Below are positions 6,997-14,194 of a stretch of DNA of 14,194 bases, piece after piece (positions within the stretch are counted from its first letter, which is position 1; each line of letters opens with the position of its first letter). The notes under the pieces were generated by a model, which searched no databases, was not told the DNA's origin, and saw nothing but the letters and a program-made list of their open reading frames with translations. The DNA comes from Gp13-AA77 sp036521995 (GTDB taxonomy: Bacteria > Acidobacteriota > Terriglobia > UBA7540). Location of the stretch: positions 1-14,194 of the forward strand of contig DATDGR010000200.1 of the NCBI GenBank assembly GCA_036521995.1, written 5' to 3'. The position numbers and the translations under genes were made by a program.

Positions 6997-7566
6997 ATGA
7001 CCTGGATTCGGACCGTTCCCATGGCAGAAGCCGACGACCGTCTGCAGAAAGCCCTGGAAGCACAGCGGGCGTTGTATCCGCGGGAGTACGCCACACCCGT
7101 GCATGATACCGGGGGCGAGGCGGCGGGGATCGTCGCCTCGCACAGTTTGATTCCCGACGCCCTTTACCACGCTTTCGCCACCTTCGGGGTGCTGATGTCG
7201 CCCGAACTCCCTCTGAGCCGGCGTCAGCACGAAATGATCACCACCATGGTGTCGGTGACCAACCGCTGCGTCTATTGAATCGAATCACACGCAGAGTTTC
7301 TGCGTCGGGTCACCCTGGATGAAGAGCTGGTTCGAGCCCTGGAGAAGGATTACACGACCGCGCCCCTCACCGCGCCTGAGCGTGCCATGCTGGACTACGT
7401 GGTGAAGCTGACCAAAGATGCCACCCGGGTCAGCCCGGCCGATCATGACGGTCTGCGCCGGCAGGGCTTCGACGACAAGGCGATCCTGCAGATCACGCTC
7501 ATCGCCTCGTGGTTCAACTACATCAATCGGGTCGCGGACGCACTCGGGGTGGGACGGGAAGGGTGA
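6997..7566 (+). CDS. AhpD-like peroxidase-related selenoprotein (in-frame TGA = Sec94)
   Basis: A 189-residue protein of the AhpD/carboxymuconolactone decarboxylase superfamily, peroxidase-related branch, if the TGA at 7276-7278 is read as selenocysteine. Before the TGA the 93 codons match the family (residues 70-93, LSRRQHEMITTMVSVTNRCVY). After it the same frame continues IESHAEFLRR...LTAPERAMLDYVVKLT...GFDDKAILQITLIASWFNYINRVADALG to a normal end. The CxxC of the family becomes C91-V-Y-U94 with H98 four residues later and E79 twelve before C91; the spacing equals E118, C130, C133 and H137 of mycobacterial AhpD. Sec thus takes the position of the second Cys, generally held to be peroxidatic. 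The enzyme would reduce peroxides or act as a thiol/selenol redox protein in the cytoplasm. A hairpin fitting a bacterial SECIS follows the TGA. The alternatives are a nonsense mutation or a sequencing error turning TGC or TGT into TGA. Confidence 0.85.
7276..7310 (+). promoter_or_regulatory. Candidate bacterial SECIS element with Sec UGA codon
   Basis: The UGA is at 7276-7278. ACGCAGA (7289-7295) pairs perfectly with TCTGCGT (7299-7305) around a GTT loop (7296-7298). After a 2-by-2 internal mismatch, three more pairs (7284-7286 with 7308-7310) extend the stem. There are 17 nt between the UGA and the loop, and the first loop base is G. As I recall, the bacterial SECIS consensus asks for a G in the first two loop positions, a small apical loop and a UGA-to-loop distance of about 16-37 nt; all are met. 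SelB would bind it to deliver Sec-tRNA. The hairpin lies inside the coding sequence, as usual in bacteria. Confidence 0.78.
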
Positions 7567-7590
7567 ACGGCTTGTGCGGAGCCAAGGAGT

Positions 7591-10545
7591 CTAGGGCTTC
7601 ACGGCCAGCGGAAAGTCCGGCACCGTGCTCGGCTTGGCAGTGGCCGGCGTCTGCTGTCCATCGGTCAGCTCCTTGACCCGCTCCGCCAGGTAAAGATCCA
7701 GCATGTTGATCGTGATCTCTCCGCGGCCCGTATAGTCGGCTTTGCCGTCGATCCCTTCCACGAGCGCTTTGGTGAAGGCGCCGTTCTGCCACTTGGGGTC
7801 TTCCAGCGAATACTGCCGTCCCGTGGAAGCGGTGAAGACCACCACCCCGTTTTCCGCCGCCGAGAGCTCATTCACCACGGCATTGATGTCGGCCACGCCG
7901 CGCCTGGCTCCGAGCACGTCGCCGCTGTGGCACGTGTCCACGAACATCACCGCCTTGCCCGCGATGGAGGCCACCGTGCTCTTGAGATCGGAGAAGGCGA
8001 GGCAGGTCGCCTTCAGCCGGTTCAGGTCGGCGTTGGCGGGCAGGAAGTAGTAAAAGCTATTGGCGTCGTCTAGGCCATGGCCCGACAGGAAGATCATTCC
8101 CACGTCCAGGCTGGTCACCTGGTGTTGCAGCCAATCCAAACCGTCTTCGATTTGGTCTTTAGGGGCATCGGTCAAGAGCTTGACCTGCACGTCGCGGTAA
8201 AGTCCGCCCTTTTGCGCCTCCATGGCAGCGGCAAAGTCCTTGGCGTCCTTGGCGGCGAAGTGGAGCCTGTATTCCGGATTCTGATAGTTGCTGACGCCCA
8301 CTGCCAGAAGATAGAGCACCGGCTTAGCCACAAACTGTTGCGGTGGTGCGGCGCTGGACCAAACCAGGTGAATCGTGGCCGGCACCGAAGCGCTGTAGCG
8401 GTTCGATGCGATCAGGCTCACCTCACAGTTCCGGGCCGGAATGGTGACGGTGAGCGTCTGTCCTTCGTCCTCGTTCGCCACCAGCGTCACACCGCGGCTG
8501 GTGGAAACCGGGCGGCCGTCCACGAAAACCTGAAGGCCGGTCGCAGGCTCGCCGCTCGGAGTGCGCACGGTATAGTGCAACGTGACGCTGGTGGCGGACA
8601 CCTGGCTGCCGTCTTCGGGAGCGGTGATGCCGACCACCGGCGGGAGCGCCTGCGCGATAGTGGTGGTCTCGGTTTCTCTCCTGGTCTCGGCGTCCGCCAG
8701 ACGCACGGCCTTGGTCTCGTCCAAGGTGGCCGGAATTTTGCTGACGACGTCAGGCCGGTACTTCATCCGGCGGAAGCGCGAGGCAGGATAAAAGTCAGCC
8801 GCGTGATCGCTTCCGTTGTTCACATTCCAGCCGATCAGCTCCTCACCTCCGGGAGAGGCGTCGTAGTATCCGCTCGGCGTCCAAACCACCCAGCGCCTCT
8901 GGTCGGCATGAGGAAAGAAGCTTGTGACCTCCTTGCCGTCGCTGTAGCGATACCATCGGATAGTCCCGTCTGCGCACGCCGCAACCGCCACGCTTCCGTT
9001 GCCCGCTATGTTCACCGCCCAGGCAGCACCCGGCACCGCCACGTTCCAGATCTCTCTTCCGTCCCGGCCGAAGCGGCGGAGATACCACTCGGTGCCGAGC
9101 AAGAACGATCGGCTGTCCGGGGCGATAGCCAGGGAGAGCGAAAGTTCAAAGGGTTTTAGCGCCAGCCGCCGGCCGTTCAGAGTCGGAGATGGAGTATCGG
9201 CCCAACCCTGAATGTCGAGGCCAGGCGTGGACCGGACTGGCGGGGCGAGGGAGAGGTTCTTGCGAGCGGTAATGGCGGAAGAGCCCGTGGTGAGGGAGCG
9301 GTCTATGAGAGAGAAAGTGGCGGGACTGGAACCCTGGGCGTTGTATCCGAAGCTCACGACCGTGCCATCTTGAGAAAGCCAGAGGACTCCCTTCCTGAAG
9401 TCCGCGATGCTGGGTCCGACCAGCCATTTTCGATTACCGTCGGGCCCGAGCACGGCGAGCGTCGGGCCGGCGGCGCCGAGGGCCAGATTTCCGTCCGGCA
9501 GGGGTACTAAGTCCATGATGCTGTTAGTGGCGCCCGCGGCGAGATCGGCCGGCGTTCCACGTCCGGCCGCGGCCCAGCGGCGAACCGGAACCCCGGAAGG
9601 CGTGGCATACAGCCCGCCTGCAAACAAGTACTGTCCGTCGCTCGACCAACTGACCGAGCTCAGATCGCCGTTGGTTATTCCGCTTATGTCAGGGGCATAA
9701 ACAAAGTGCAGATCGCTCGCCGACAGGACGTTGACGCTGGGTAAGTGATGAAAACCAACTGCCACACTGGCGCCATCGGGTGAGAACACGACCGAGTGGG
9801 GCAGCCCGCCGCCGGGAAGCTTCTGCCTCGCGACAGGATTGATGTTCTTGCTGCGCTTAGAGCTTCGATCCAGGGCCTCCAGGTTGTACAGCCGAACATA
9901 ACCATCGTGCGCCGAGGTGACCAACCATCGTCCGTCGGGGGAGAAGCTGACCCAGTCTGATGCGCCGGCATAATTGCGGTCTTCGGCGATTGACCGGACA
10001 GAGACAGTCACGGAGTTCGGGTTGCCCTCGACTGCCCTGCGATCGACCGCAAACAGCCTTACGCCCTTGCTCTCCACCGCAACCGCCAGCACGCTCCCGT
10101 CGGGTGAGAACGCAAGGTGGCCGATGGTGTTGGGCAATCCTTGGATCCTGCCTACCAGCCGGCCGTCAGCCCGTGAAAAGAGGTAGACTGAAAATTCCTG
10201 TGCGCTGCCTGATTGAGTCCACCCTCCGCAGGCCACCAGGCTTCCATCCGGTGAGATCGCCACGCCGAACAGCTCGCCCTCTTGTCCTTCGCCGATGGGA
10301 GGACGCAGAACACGCTCCATTCGGCCCGTGGCCGCATCCCAAACGCGAACCGTCTTGTCCTGCGAGGAGGAGACCAGCCAGCGGCCCTGCCGGTCGGCGC
10401 TAATCCTGGTTACGGTCTGCGTGTGGCGGCCGGCGTCGATGCGCAGGATCGGCTCCCGGGGCAACTCGGCGGCACGGCCGCTCCAGCTGCCGGCAAACAG
10501 GAACCAGCACGCGGTCAGCAAGCGCAACCCGCGGAATGATCTCAT
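7591..10545 (-). CDS. Secreted WD40-propeller protein with caspase-like (C14) domain
   Basis: A 984-residue exported protein. The frame opens at 10656, but the ATG at 10543-10545 starts a clear signal peptide (residues 1-25, cleavage near GRAA/ELP), so it is preferred; its ribosome binding site is weak. Residues about 30-575 form WD40-like blades with repeated FSPDG or ISPDG turns and VRVWD, VRLYN and VRLF strands, ending in the WTPSGYYDASPGGEE segment (about 555-570) often seen in WD40-caspase proteins. Residues 635-728 resemble an Ig-like domain. Residues 742 to about 960 are a caspase p20-like peptidase with the dyad H823 (FLSGHGL) and C872 (VDTCHSGD), both in intact motifs. It is probably a periplasmic or secreted cysteine peptidase regulated through the propeller; Arg/Lys specificity is known for some relatives but cannot be read here. 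It converges with the selenoprotein gene (24 nt apart) and diverges from rlpA. Confidence 0.9.
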   Translation of the reverse strand: MRSFRGLRLLTACWFLFAGSWSGRAAELPREPILRIDAGRHTQTVTRISADRQGRWLVSSSQDKTVRVWDAATGRMERVLRPPIGEGQEGELFGVAISPDGSLVACGGWTQSGSAQEFSVYLFSRADGRLVGRIQGLPNTIGHLAFSPDGSVLAVAVESKGVRLFAVDRRAVEGNPNSVTVSVRSIAEDRNYAGASDWVSFSPDGRWLVTSAHDGYVRLYNLEALDRSSKRSKNINPVARQKLPGGGLPHSVVFSPDGASVAVGFHHLPSVNVLSASDLHFVYAPDISGITNGDLSSVSWSSDGQYLFAGGLYATPSGVPVRRWAAAGRGTPADLAAGATNSIMDLVPLPDGNLALGAAGPTLAVLGPDGNRKWLVGPSIADFRKGVLWLSQDGTVVSFGYNAQGSSPATFSLIDRSLTTGSSAITARKNLSLAPPVRSTPGLDIQGWADTPSPTLNGRRLALKPFELSLSLAIAPDSRSFLLGTEWYLRRFGRDGREIWNVAVPGAAWAVNIAGNGSVAVAACADGTIRWYRYSDGKEVTSFFPHADQRRWVVWTPSGYYDASPGGEELIGWNVNNGSDHAADFYPASRFRRMKYRPDVVSKIPATLDETKAVRLADAETRRETETTTIAQALPPVVGITAPEDGSQVSATSVTLHYTVRTPSGEPATGLQVFVDGRPVSTSRGVTLVANEDEGQTLTVTIPARNCEVSLIASNRYSASVPATIHLVWSSAAPPQQFVAKPVLYLLAVGVSNYQNPEYRLHFAAKDAKDFAAAMEAQKGGLYRDVQVKLLTDAPKDQIEDGLDWLQHQVTSLDVGMIFLSGHGLDDANSFYYFLPANADLNRLKATCLAFSDLKSTVASIAGKAVMFVDTCHSGDVLGARRGVADINAVVNELSAAENGVVVFTASTGRQYSLEDPKWQNGAFTKALVEGIDGKADYTGRGEITINMLDLYLAERVKELTDGQQTPATAKPSTVPDFPLAVKP

Positions 10546-10710
10546 CGATTTCTCGTTTCTCCGACCCGGCCGGCAGCGGTCAACCTGATTTCCGAGGAGG
10601 CTGCGCGGCCCGGAAGAAAGTGCGGTCCACAAAACCCGGCCTTCCATTGTGTGCAATAATCATGCGGGTACGCAACCTCTCAGAGTAGACCCAAGGAGAG
10701 CAGACGTCTT

Positions 10711-11337
10711 ATGTCGTGGAGCCGGATCAGCTTCATCGCGAGCATCGGCGTGATTTCCTTGCTGGCAGCGAGCTGCGGCAAAAAAGCAGCCGCGCCGAGC
10801 CAAAGCGAGGTCGGCGTGGCGAGCTGGTACGGCCAGCCCTTCGACGGCCGGCCTACCGCGAGTGGGGAAATCTACGACATGGAGAAGATGACGGCGGCAC
10901 ATCGAACCTACCCCTTCGGCACCATCATCCGCGTCAGCAGCCTTGTTAGCAGCAAAACCGCTGAAGTCCGCATCAACGATCGAGGGCCCTTCGTGCAGGG
11001 ACGCATTATCGATTTGTCGCACGCCGGCGCCCAAGCAATTGGGATGGAAAGTGTCGCCAATGTTCGCCTGGACGTGATCAGCATGCCGGCGACCCGTGGT
11101 GTGGACGTGTTTGCCGTCCAGATCGGGGCGTTTGCCGATCGGGCGCAGGCCGAACAACTTCGGGCCCAGATGGAACACGAATACGGAACCGCAAGTTTGG
11201 TCCTGCGACCGGGCGATCAAACCTGGCGAGTGCTTGTGGGCTTGGAAGCGACCCCGGAGAACGCCAACACTCTGGCTGAGAAGCTGGACAAGGAAGCCGG
11301 CCCGGCTTTCGTGGTGCGCGTCGATTCAGAACAATAG
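10711..11337 (+). CDS. rlpA: RlpA-like lytic transglycosylase lipoprotein with SPOR domain
   Basis: A 208-residue lipoprotein. The lipobox LAASC gives lipidated Cys22. Residues 34-125 are the double-psi beta-barrel of RlpA: GVASWYG at 35-41, TAAHRTYPFGT at 61-71, INDRGPF at 88-94 and RIIDLS at 98-103. E53, H64 and D90 have the spacing of the catalytic residues of Pseudomonas RlpA as I recall them, so activity is likely. Residues about 132-205 are a SPOR domain (VFAVQIGAF) that binds denuded peptidoglycan at the division septum. The enzyme cleaves glycan strands lacking stem peptides during daughter-cell separation. It is shorter than the enterobacterial protein because the linker is short. 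AAGGAG lies 12 nt before the ATG. It is divergent from the WD40-caspase gene; I see no convincing promoter in the 165 bases between them. Confidence 0.93.
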   Translation: MSWSRISFIASIGVISLLAASCGKKAAAPSQSEVGVASWYGQPFDGRPTASGEIYDMEKMTAAHRTYPFGTIIRVSSLVSSKTAEVRINDRGPFVQGRIIDLSHAGAQAIGMESVANVRLDVISMPATRGVDVFAVQIGAFADRAQAEQLRAQMEHEYGTASLVLRPGDQTWRVLVGLEATPENANTLAEKLDKEAGPAFVVRVDSEQ

Positions 11338-11412
11338 GCTGGGGCCGAGTCCTCGGCGTCCATTCTCGTTTGATGCGCGCAACTCAGGCAAGCCAAGAAG
11401 AGGAGGGATAGC

Positions 11413-12258
11413 TCAGTTTGTGTCCCAAACGTTGATGTGCACCTCAGAGCTGGTGGTCATTAATTGGTAGACGATGCCTTTGTGGACGCGCAGCTCGTCC
11501 ACGGGACGAACGTAGTAATCGAGCGGAATATCCCCAATCTCGGCCGCCAGCTTGCCGTCGGCGGCATATCTGCGGACGTACTTGTTGACGTCCACAGCCT
11601 CACCGCCACCCGTGGCTTCGAGCGCCACGTAGGTGTTGCCTTCGCGATCCGTACCGAGGCTTTCGAGCGAAAGCAGCCTCGAGCCGGGCTTGTCGAATTG
11701 GATGTTGATGGGGCGGCCTTGTCCGCCTCCCGCGCCAGGCCGCATCACTAGGCCGCTTGTGGCCGAGAGCAAACGAGCCTCCTCACGCTCAGGCAGGGTG
11801 GCCCCTTCGCTGGAACGGGGGTTACCTTCCTGGTCGAAAGCATGGAGCTGACCGGAGTTGGCTTCTCGAACCAGGACAACACCGCTGGGCAGCACGGTCA
11901 CGCCGTCGGCCGCAAAGCCGATCTTCCATTCCTGACGGAATGCGCCCTCGGCATCGAATACGGCGACGCGGTCGCGCAGAGGGTCGGTGATCAGGAGGTT
12001 CCCATCATCGAGCACATCAAATCCATCCGGCCCCTCCGGCAGTTCGTCGACCGCACCGGGGGAGAACATCAAAGTCCGGACATCCTGGGCGCCCGCCCTG
12101 GTGGCGGTTCCTTGCGCATTCAGTACGACCACCGGAATTCGCACCACTCGGGTGAGCGAAACCTTATGAACCCCCGACTCCGGCCTGGGCGGACCGGCAC
12201 CGAGAGGCGCACCGGTGAGAAGCAGGCAGCAGAGGATCGCGTTGACAGGTCTTGCCAT
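11413..12258 (-). CDS. Secreted NHL-like beta-propeller protein
   Basis: A 281-residue protein with an N-terminal signal peptide (hydrophobic residues about 6-20). The rest shows repeating strand patterns typical of six-bladed propellers: GFDVLDDGNLLITD with VAVFDAEG (about 79-105), GVTVLPSGVVLVRE with LHAFDQEG (about 119-145), and SLGTDREGNTYVALE with VRRYAADGKL further on. Such propellers usually bind ligands or proteins; no catalytic residues stand out. Two Cys (10, 11) lie within the signal peptide and do not form a good lipobox. It is convergent with rlpA 75 nt away. A separate promoter is likely (see 12286-12313). Specific function unknown. Confidence 0.8.
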   Translation of the reverse strand: MARPVNAILCCLLLTGAPLGAGPPRPESGVHKVSLTRVVRIPVVVLNAQGTATRAGAQDVRTLMFSPGAVDELPEGPDGFDVLDDGNLLITDPLRDRVAVFDAEGAFRQEWKIGFAADGVTVLPSGVVLVREANSGQLHAFDQEGNPRSSEGATLPEREEARLLSATSGLVMRPGAGGGQGRPINIQFDKPGSRLLSLESLGTDREGNTYVALEATGGGEAVDVNKYVRRYAADGKLAAEIGDIPLDYYVRPVDELRVHKGIVYQLMTTSSEVHINVWDTN

Positions 12259-12285
12259 AATTTTTCATTCCGGCCTAGCTTGATA

Positions 12286-12313
12286 ATCATAAGATGGTAC
12301 TGTAACCCTGCAA
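12286..12313 (-). promoter_or_regulatory. Candidate promoter of the NHL-like gene
   Basis: On the minus strand TTGCAG (12313-12308) and TATGAT (12291-12286, 5 of 6) are separated by 16 bases. The expected start near 12279 leaves about 20 nt before the ATG at 12258, with GGA as a weak ribosome binding site. The surrounding DNA is AT-rich, unlike the neighbours. Confidence 0.45.
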
Positions 12314-12487
12314 GGAGCGCCCTGGCCTCGGCCTCGCTGAGCCTTGGTCCTGCACTCTTCACGTGACGGTGGGCTGCCCCGAGCCTGATCGCCACCCCTG
12401 CGCAGAGCGCTGCCCTAACCAACTCTCTCCTCCTCTTGTCAGGGATGCGGTTTGATTTACCTGTCTCGAGCGGACTGTGCGTGAAGT

Positions 12488-13294
12488 CTAATCCACAGCG
12501 CTTTCGCACTCCTTCCGCCGCCAGAATGGGATGCCCGGCGCGCCCAAGGCCAGCAGGCCGAGGGTCGCGACGTGGCGGTCGCTGGGCGGCTTCCCGCCCC
12601 GGAAGGCAGCAGGCTCGGAGTCCTCGGGCGCAATCGGTACGGTGAAGATGGGCTGGTTGGGGGCGGTTTCGTAGGCGTAACCATCCAGTTCCGCCACAAT
12701 GGTGATGCCGCCTCGCGACGATAGCAATACGTGTGTCGTGAAGCGCGCCCATCCATAATGAGTCTCGCCTTTAATCTGAAACCTGATTCCGAGGAATCGG
12801 TCCTTAACATCGTTCCAGTTGCCCTCTATACCCCGGCCGCCGGGGTTCTCGGTCGCGATGACCATCAGCGCTCCCGGTCTCCCTCGGTAAAAGCCGAGGT
12901 ACGAGGGAATGCGGACGCCGCGGGGTAGAGCGGCTGCGAAGTGTTGGCCGCGAACCTGGGTGATTTCAATACCGTCGCCCGTTGCCGGCCTCGCGACCAT
13001 CGTCTCAAAAGCGGTCGAGGTATTTGAGTGTTGATTGGCGATCGTGATCCAAACGTCCGCGTTTCCGTCGTGGTTGAGGTCAAGGGGATAGACGTCGCCG
13101 GGCGTGATGGTGGCGTGGGCAGGCGTGTAGACAATTGACGCGGCGGCACGTTGAGCGAGCGCCAGCATTCCGATACCGGCCGCACCCGCCGCCAAGGAGT
13201 ATAGATTCAGACGCTGAAGCGTCGACTCGGAAGGGCTCCACTCGCTTTTGGAGGACGTGCGATTCGCCGCGGGCGAGGCGACAGATCGGGTCAT
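12488..13294 (-). CDS. Exported protein with C-terminal WRRK sorting-like tail
   Basis: A 268-residue protein of unknown function. The frame is open up to 13648, but the ATG at 13292-13294 has AAAGGAG ten bases upstream and begins a plausible long signal or anchor region (hydrophobic residues about 31-53, ending AQRAAAS). Residues 72-83 read DLNHDGNADVWI, with D/N at alternate positions as in calcium-binding EF-hand or FG-GAP-like loops. A segment with HYGWARF and later ELDGYAYETAPN resembles a beta-rich domain common among Acidobacteria secreted proteins as I recall. The last 28 residues have a short hydrophobic stretch (ATLGLLALGAPGIPFW) followed by RRK, like PEP-CTERM-type sorting signals but without a PEP motif. 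Probably a surface or envelope protein. Confidence 0.75.
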   Translation of the reverse strand: MTRSVASPAANRTSSKSEWSPSESTLQRLNLYSLAAGAAGIGMLALAQRAAASIVYTPAHATITPGDVYPLDLNHDGNADVWITIANQHSNTSTAFETMVARPATGDGIEITQVRGQHFAAALPRGVRIPSYLGFYRGRPGALMVIATENPGGRGIEGNWNDVKDRFLGIRFQIKGETHYGWARFTTHVLLSSRGGITIVAELDGYAYETAPNQPIFTVPIAPEDSEPAAFRGGKPPSDRHVATLGLLALGAPGIPFWRRKECESAVD

Positions 13295-13950
13295 CGGGGT
13301 TGCTCTCCTTTCATCCAAGGTTTTCAAGTTGGCATCATGAGCCACAGTAGTATACACCCCACCAGCCGTGCGCAACCCGCACGTCTGAACTTCAAACGCC
13401 AGCGCGCCATCTGGGCGGGCGCTTTCGTTGACCCGGTTATGGCTAAATACGAGTTCATCTGTGGATGACGCGGTCACCCACCCCAAGAGCGGCTGGCTAT
13501 CGACCCATTTCAGAATGTCAACGTTGGAGAGAGCCTTCGCGCAGAGGGGATCTTGGTTGGCGATCTCCGAAGGAATCGGGCCAGGGAAGGAATCGGGACG
13601 GGTGCGGCTCGTAAGGCTTACGTCGAGCTTGTCAAAGACTCCCTGCAAGACATAGTTGTAAGTCGTTGATTTCCTTTTGGTTGGAACCTGCGTCTGCGGG
13701 GGTCAGACCATCAAGAAGTGCCAGGGGCTCGAGCTTCAAGCGCGCTTCGGTCCGGTCACATAGCAGCCTGAATTTCCACTGAGACACCAAGTCGTGTGGT
13801 GCGTGATGCGAAACCGTGCAACAAGGGGCCGATCTGGACCGGCATGGATGCGCGTCCCGTCATAACTCCTTTGTTGCCAATCTTTCGGTCTTTGGTAGCG
13901 CCCGTGCGTTCAAACTACGCTGATTTCGAACTGGCCGCTTGGGTCGTCAT
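13295..13950. other. Intergenic region without a convincing gene
   Basis: About 650 bases between divergent genes. The frame of the 12488-13294 gene stays open on the minus strand to 13648, but the best start with a ribosome binding site is at 13294, so this part is probably untranslated leader or a remnant. Two short overlapping minus-strand frames (about 13660-13860) run in different phases and match no family I know. No tRNA, repeat array or clear terminator was seen. The promoters of both flanking genes should lie here. Confidence 0.5.
13349..13354 (-). promoter_or_regulatory. Candidate -10 box for the WRRK-tail gene
   Basis: TATACT on the minus strand (5 of 6 to the consensus) lies about 55 nt before the chosen ATG. 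A good -35 at normal spacing is missing; TTGCGC is found at 15 bases. Tentative. Confidence 0.28.
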
Positions 13951-14194
13951 ATGAGATGTTTAGCTCTCCGGAGGGCTCGCGAAGAGGGGACCATCCTGTT
14001 TGTCCTGCTGGTTCTGAGCTTGGGCTCGCCGCTTTGGGCTCAAGAGCCCCCTTACGGCGCCCCGAATCCATCATTCGAGCAGGCCCCACCCCGATTCTCG
14101 GCGGTTGAATTGACCAACCTCGTGGCCCCGATCGCTCTTTACCCGGACCCGCTCCTCAGCCAGGTACTGGTTGTTTCCACTTATCCTCAGGAAT
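13951..14194 (+). CDS. DUF3300-family exported protein, 5' part only
   Basis: The first 81 codons of a gene that runs off the end of the window. The product begins with a signal peptide (hydrophobic residues about 14-30, cleavage near LWA/QEP), a short Pro-rich linker, and then LTNLVAPIALYPDPLLSQVL at residues 54-73, the signature opening of the DUF3300 domain. The function of this family is unknown; members are exported and often have low-complexity C-termini. The ATG at 13951 is chosen because an in-frame TGA lies 27 bases upstream and no other ATG fits; a strong ribosome binding site is not visible. Confidence 0.8.
   Translation, partial: MRCLALRRAREEGTILFVLLVLSLGSPLWAQEPPYGAPNPSFEQAPPRFSAVELTNLVAPIALYPDPLLSQVLVVSTYPQE

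Noticed and set aside
7276..7278. Reading the TGA as a plain nonsense mutation that makes a pseudogene.
   Set aside because: The stop is at the catalytic Cys, is specifically TGA, is followed by a SECIS-like hairpin and an undamaged reading frame; a random mutation would rarely meet all four conditions. It is not excluded until selenocysteine genes are found.
8077..9159. A 360-codon plus-strand frame opposite the WD40-caspase gene.
   Set aside because: It is antisense to an obvious multi-domain gene with intact motifs, and its composition (His- and Gly-rich without domain pattern) is that of a shadow.
10500..10545. A lipobox-like LTAC at residues 10-13 of the WD40-caspase protein.
   Set aside because: The Cys is too near the N-terminus, with almost no hydrophobic stretch before it; the hydrophobic core continues after it to a normal signal peptidase I site.
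11344..11357. A GCCGA-GTCC-TCGGC hairpin between rlpA and the NHL-like gene as a terminator.
   Set aside because: The stem is only 5 bp and no T-run follows on either strand.

Overview
The window is GC-rich bacterial DNA, mostly tightly packed with ordinary start and stop signals. It encodes exported lipoproteins with clear lipoboxes and an RlpA/SPOR cell-wall protein, which points to a diderm. The gene set suggests Acidobacteriota: a secreted WD40-caspase, an anchored OB-fold protein, a protein ending in a hydrophobic segment plus WRRK, and a DUF3300 protein. That assignment rests on family recollection, not on a marker gene.

Layout. Positions 14-1576 (minus): a Gfo/Idh/MocA oxidoreductase followed by a BON-domain lipoprotein. 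Positions 1577-2322: a gene-poor, AT-richer stretch with small repeats. Positions 2323-5279 (plus): a polyprenol-phosphate sugar synthase fused to a GtrA domain, overlapping by 4 nt a multi-pass GT39-like glycosyltransferase. Together these look like a unit that loads a sugar onto a lipid carrier, flips it and transfers it outside the cytoplasm. Positions 5346-6838 (plus): an anchored OB-fold protein and a TPR protein, again joined by a GTGA overlap. Positions 6997-7566 (plus): an AhpD-like peroxidase-related gene with an in-frame TGA. Positions 7591-10545 (minus): a large secreted WD40-caspase protein, divergent from rlpA (10711-11337, plus). Positions 11413-12258 and 12488-13294 (minus): a secreted beta-propeller protein and an exported protein with a C-terminal sorting-like tail. 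Positions 13295-13950: no convincing gene. From 13951 to the edge (plus): the start of a DUF3300 gene.

The most notable item is the AhpD-like gene at 6997-7566. Its TGA at 7276-7278 replaces the second Cys of the CxxC catalytic motif. The frame stays open for another 95 codons of recognisable family sequence. A perfect 7-bp hairpin with a GTT loop begins 11 nt after the TGA, and its loop begins 18 nt after it, with G as the first loop base. This fits a bacterial SECIS element, so the gene most likely encodes a 189-residue selenoprotein with a CVYU active site. A standard gene caller would report only a 93-aa fragment. No selenocysteine machinery (selA, selB, selC, selD) is in the window, so that prediction must be tested elsewhere in the genome.
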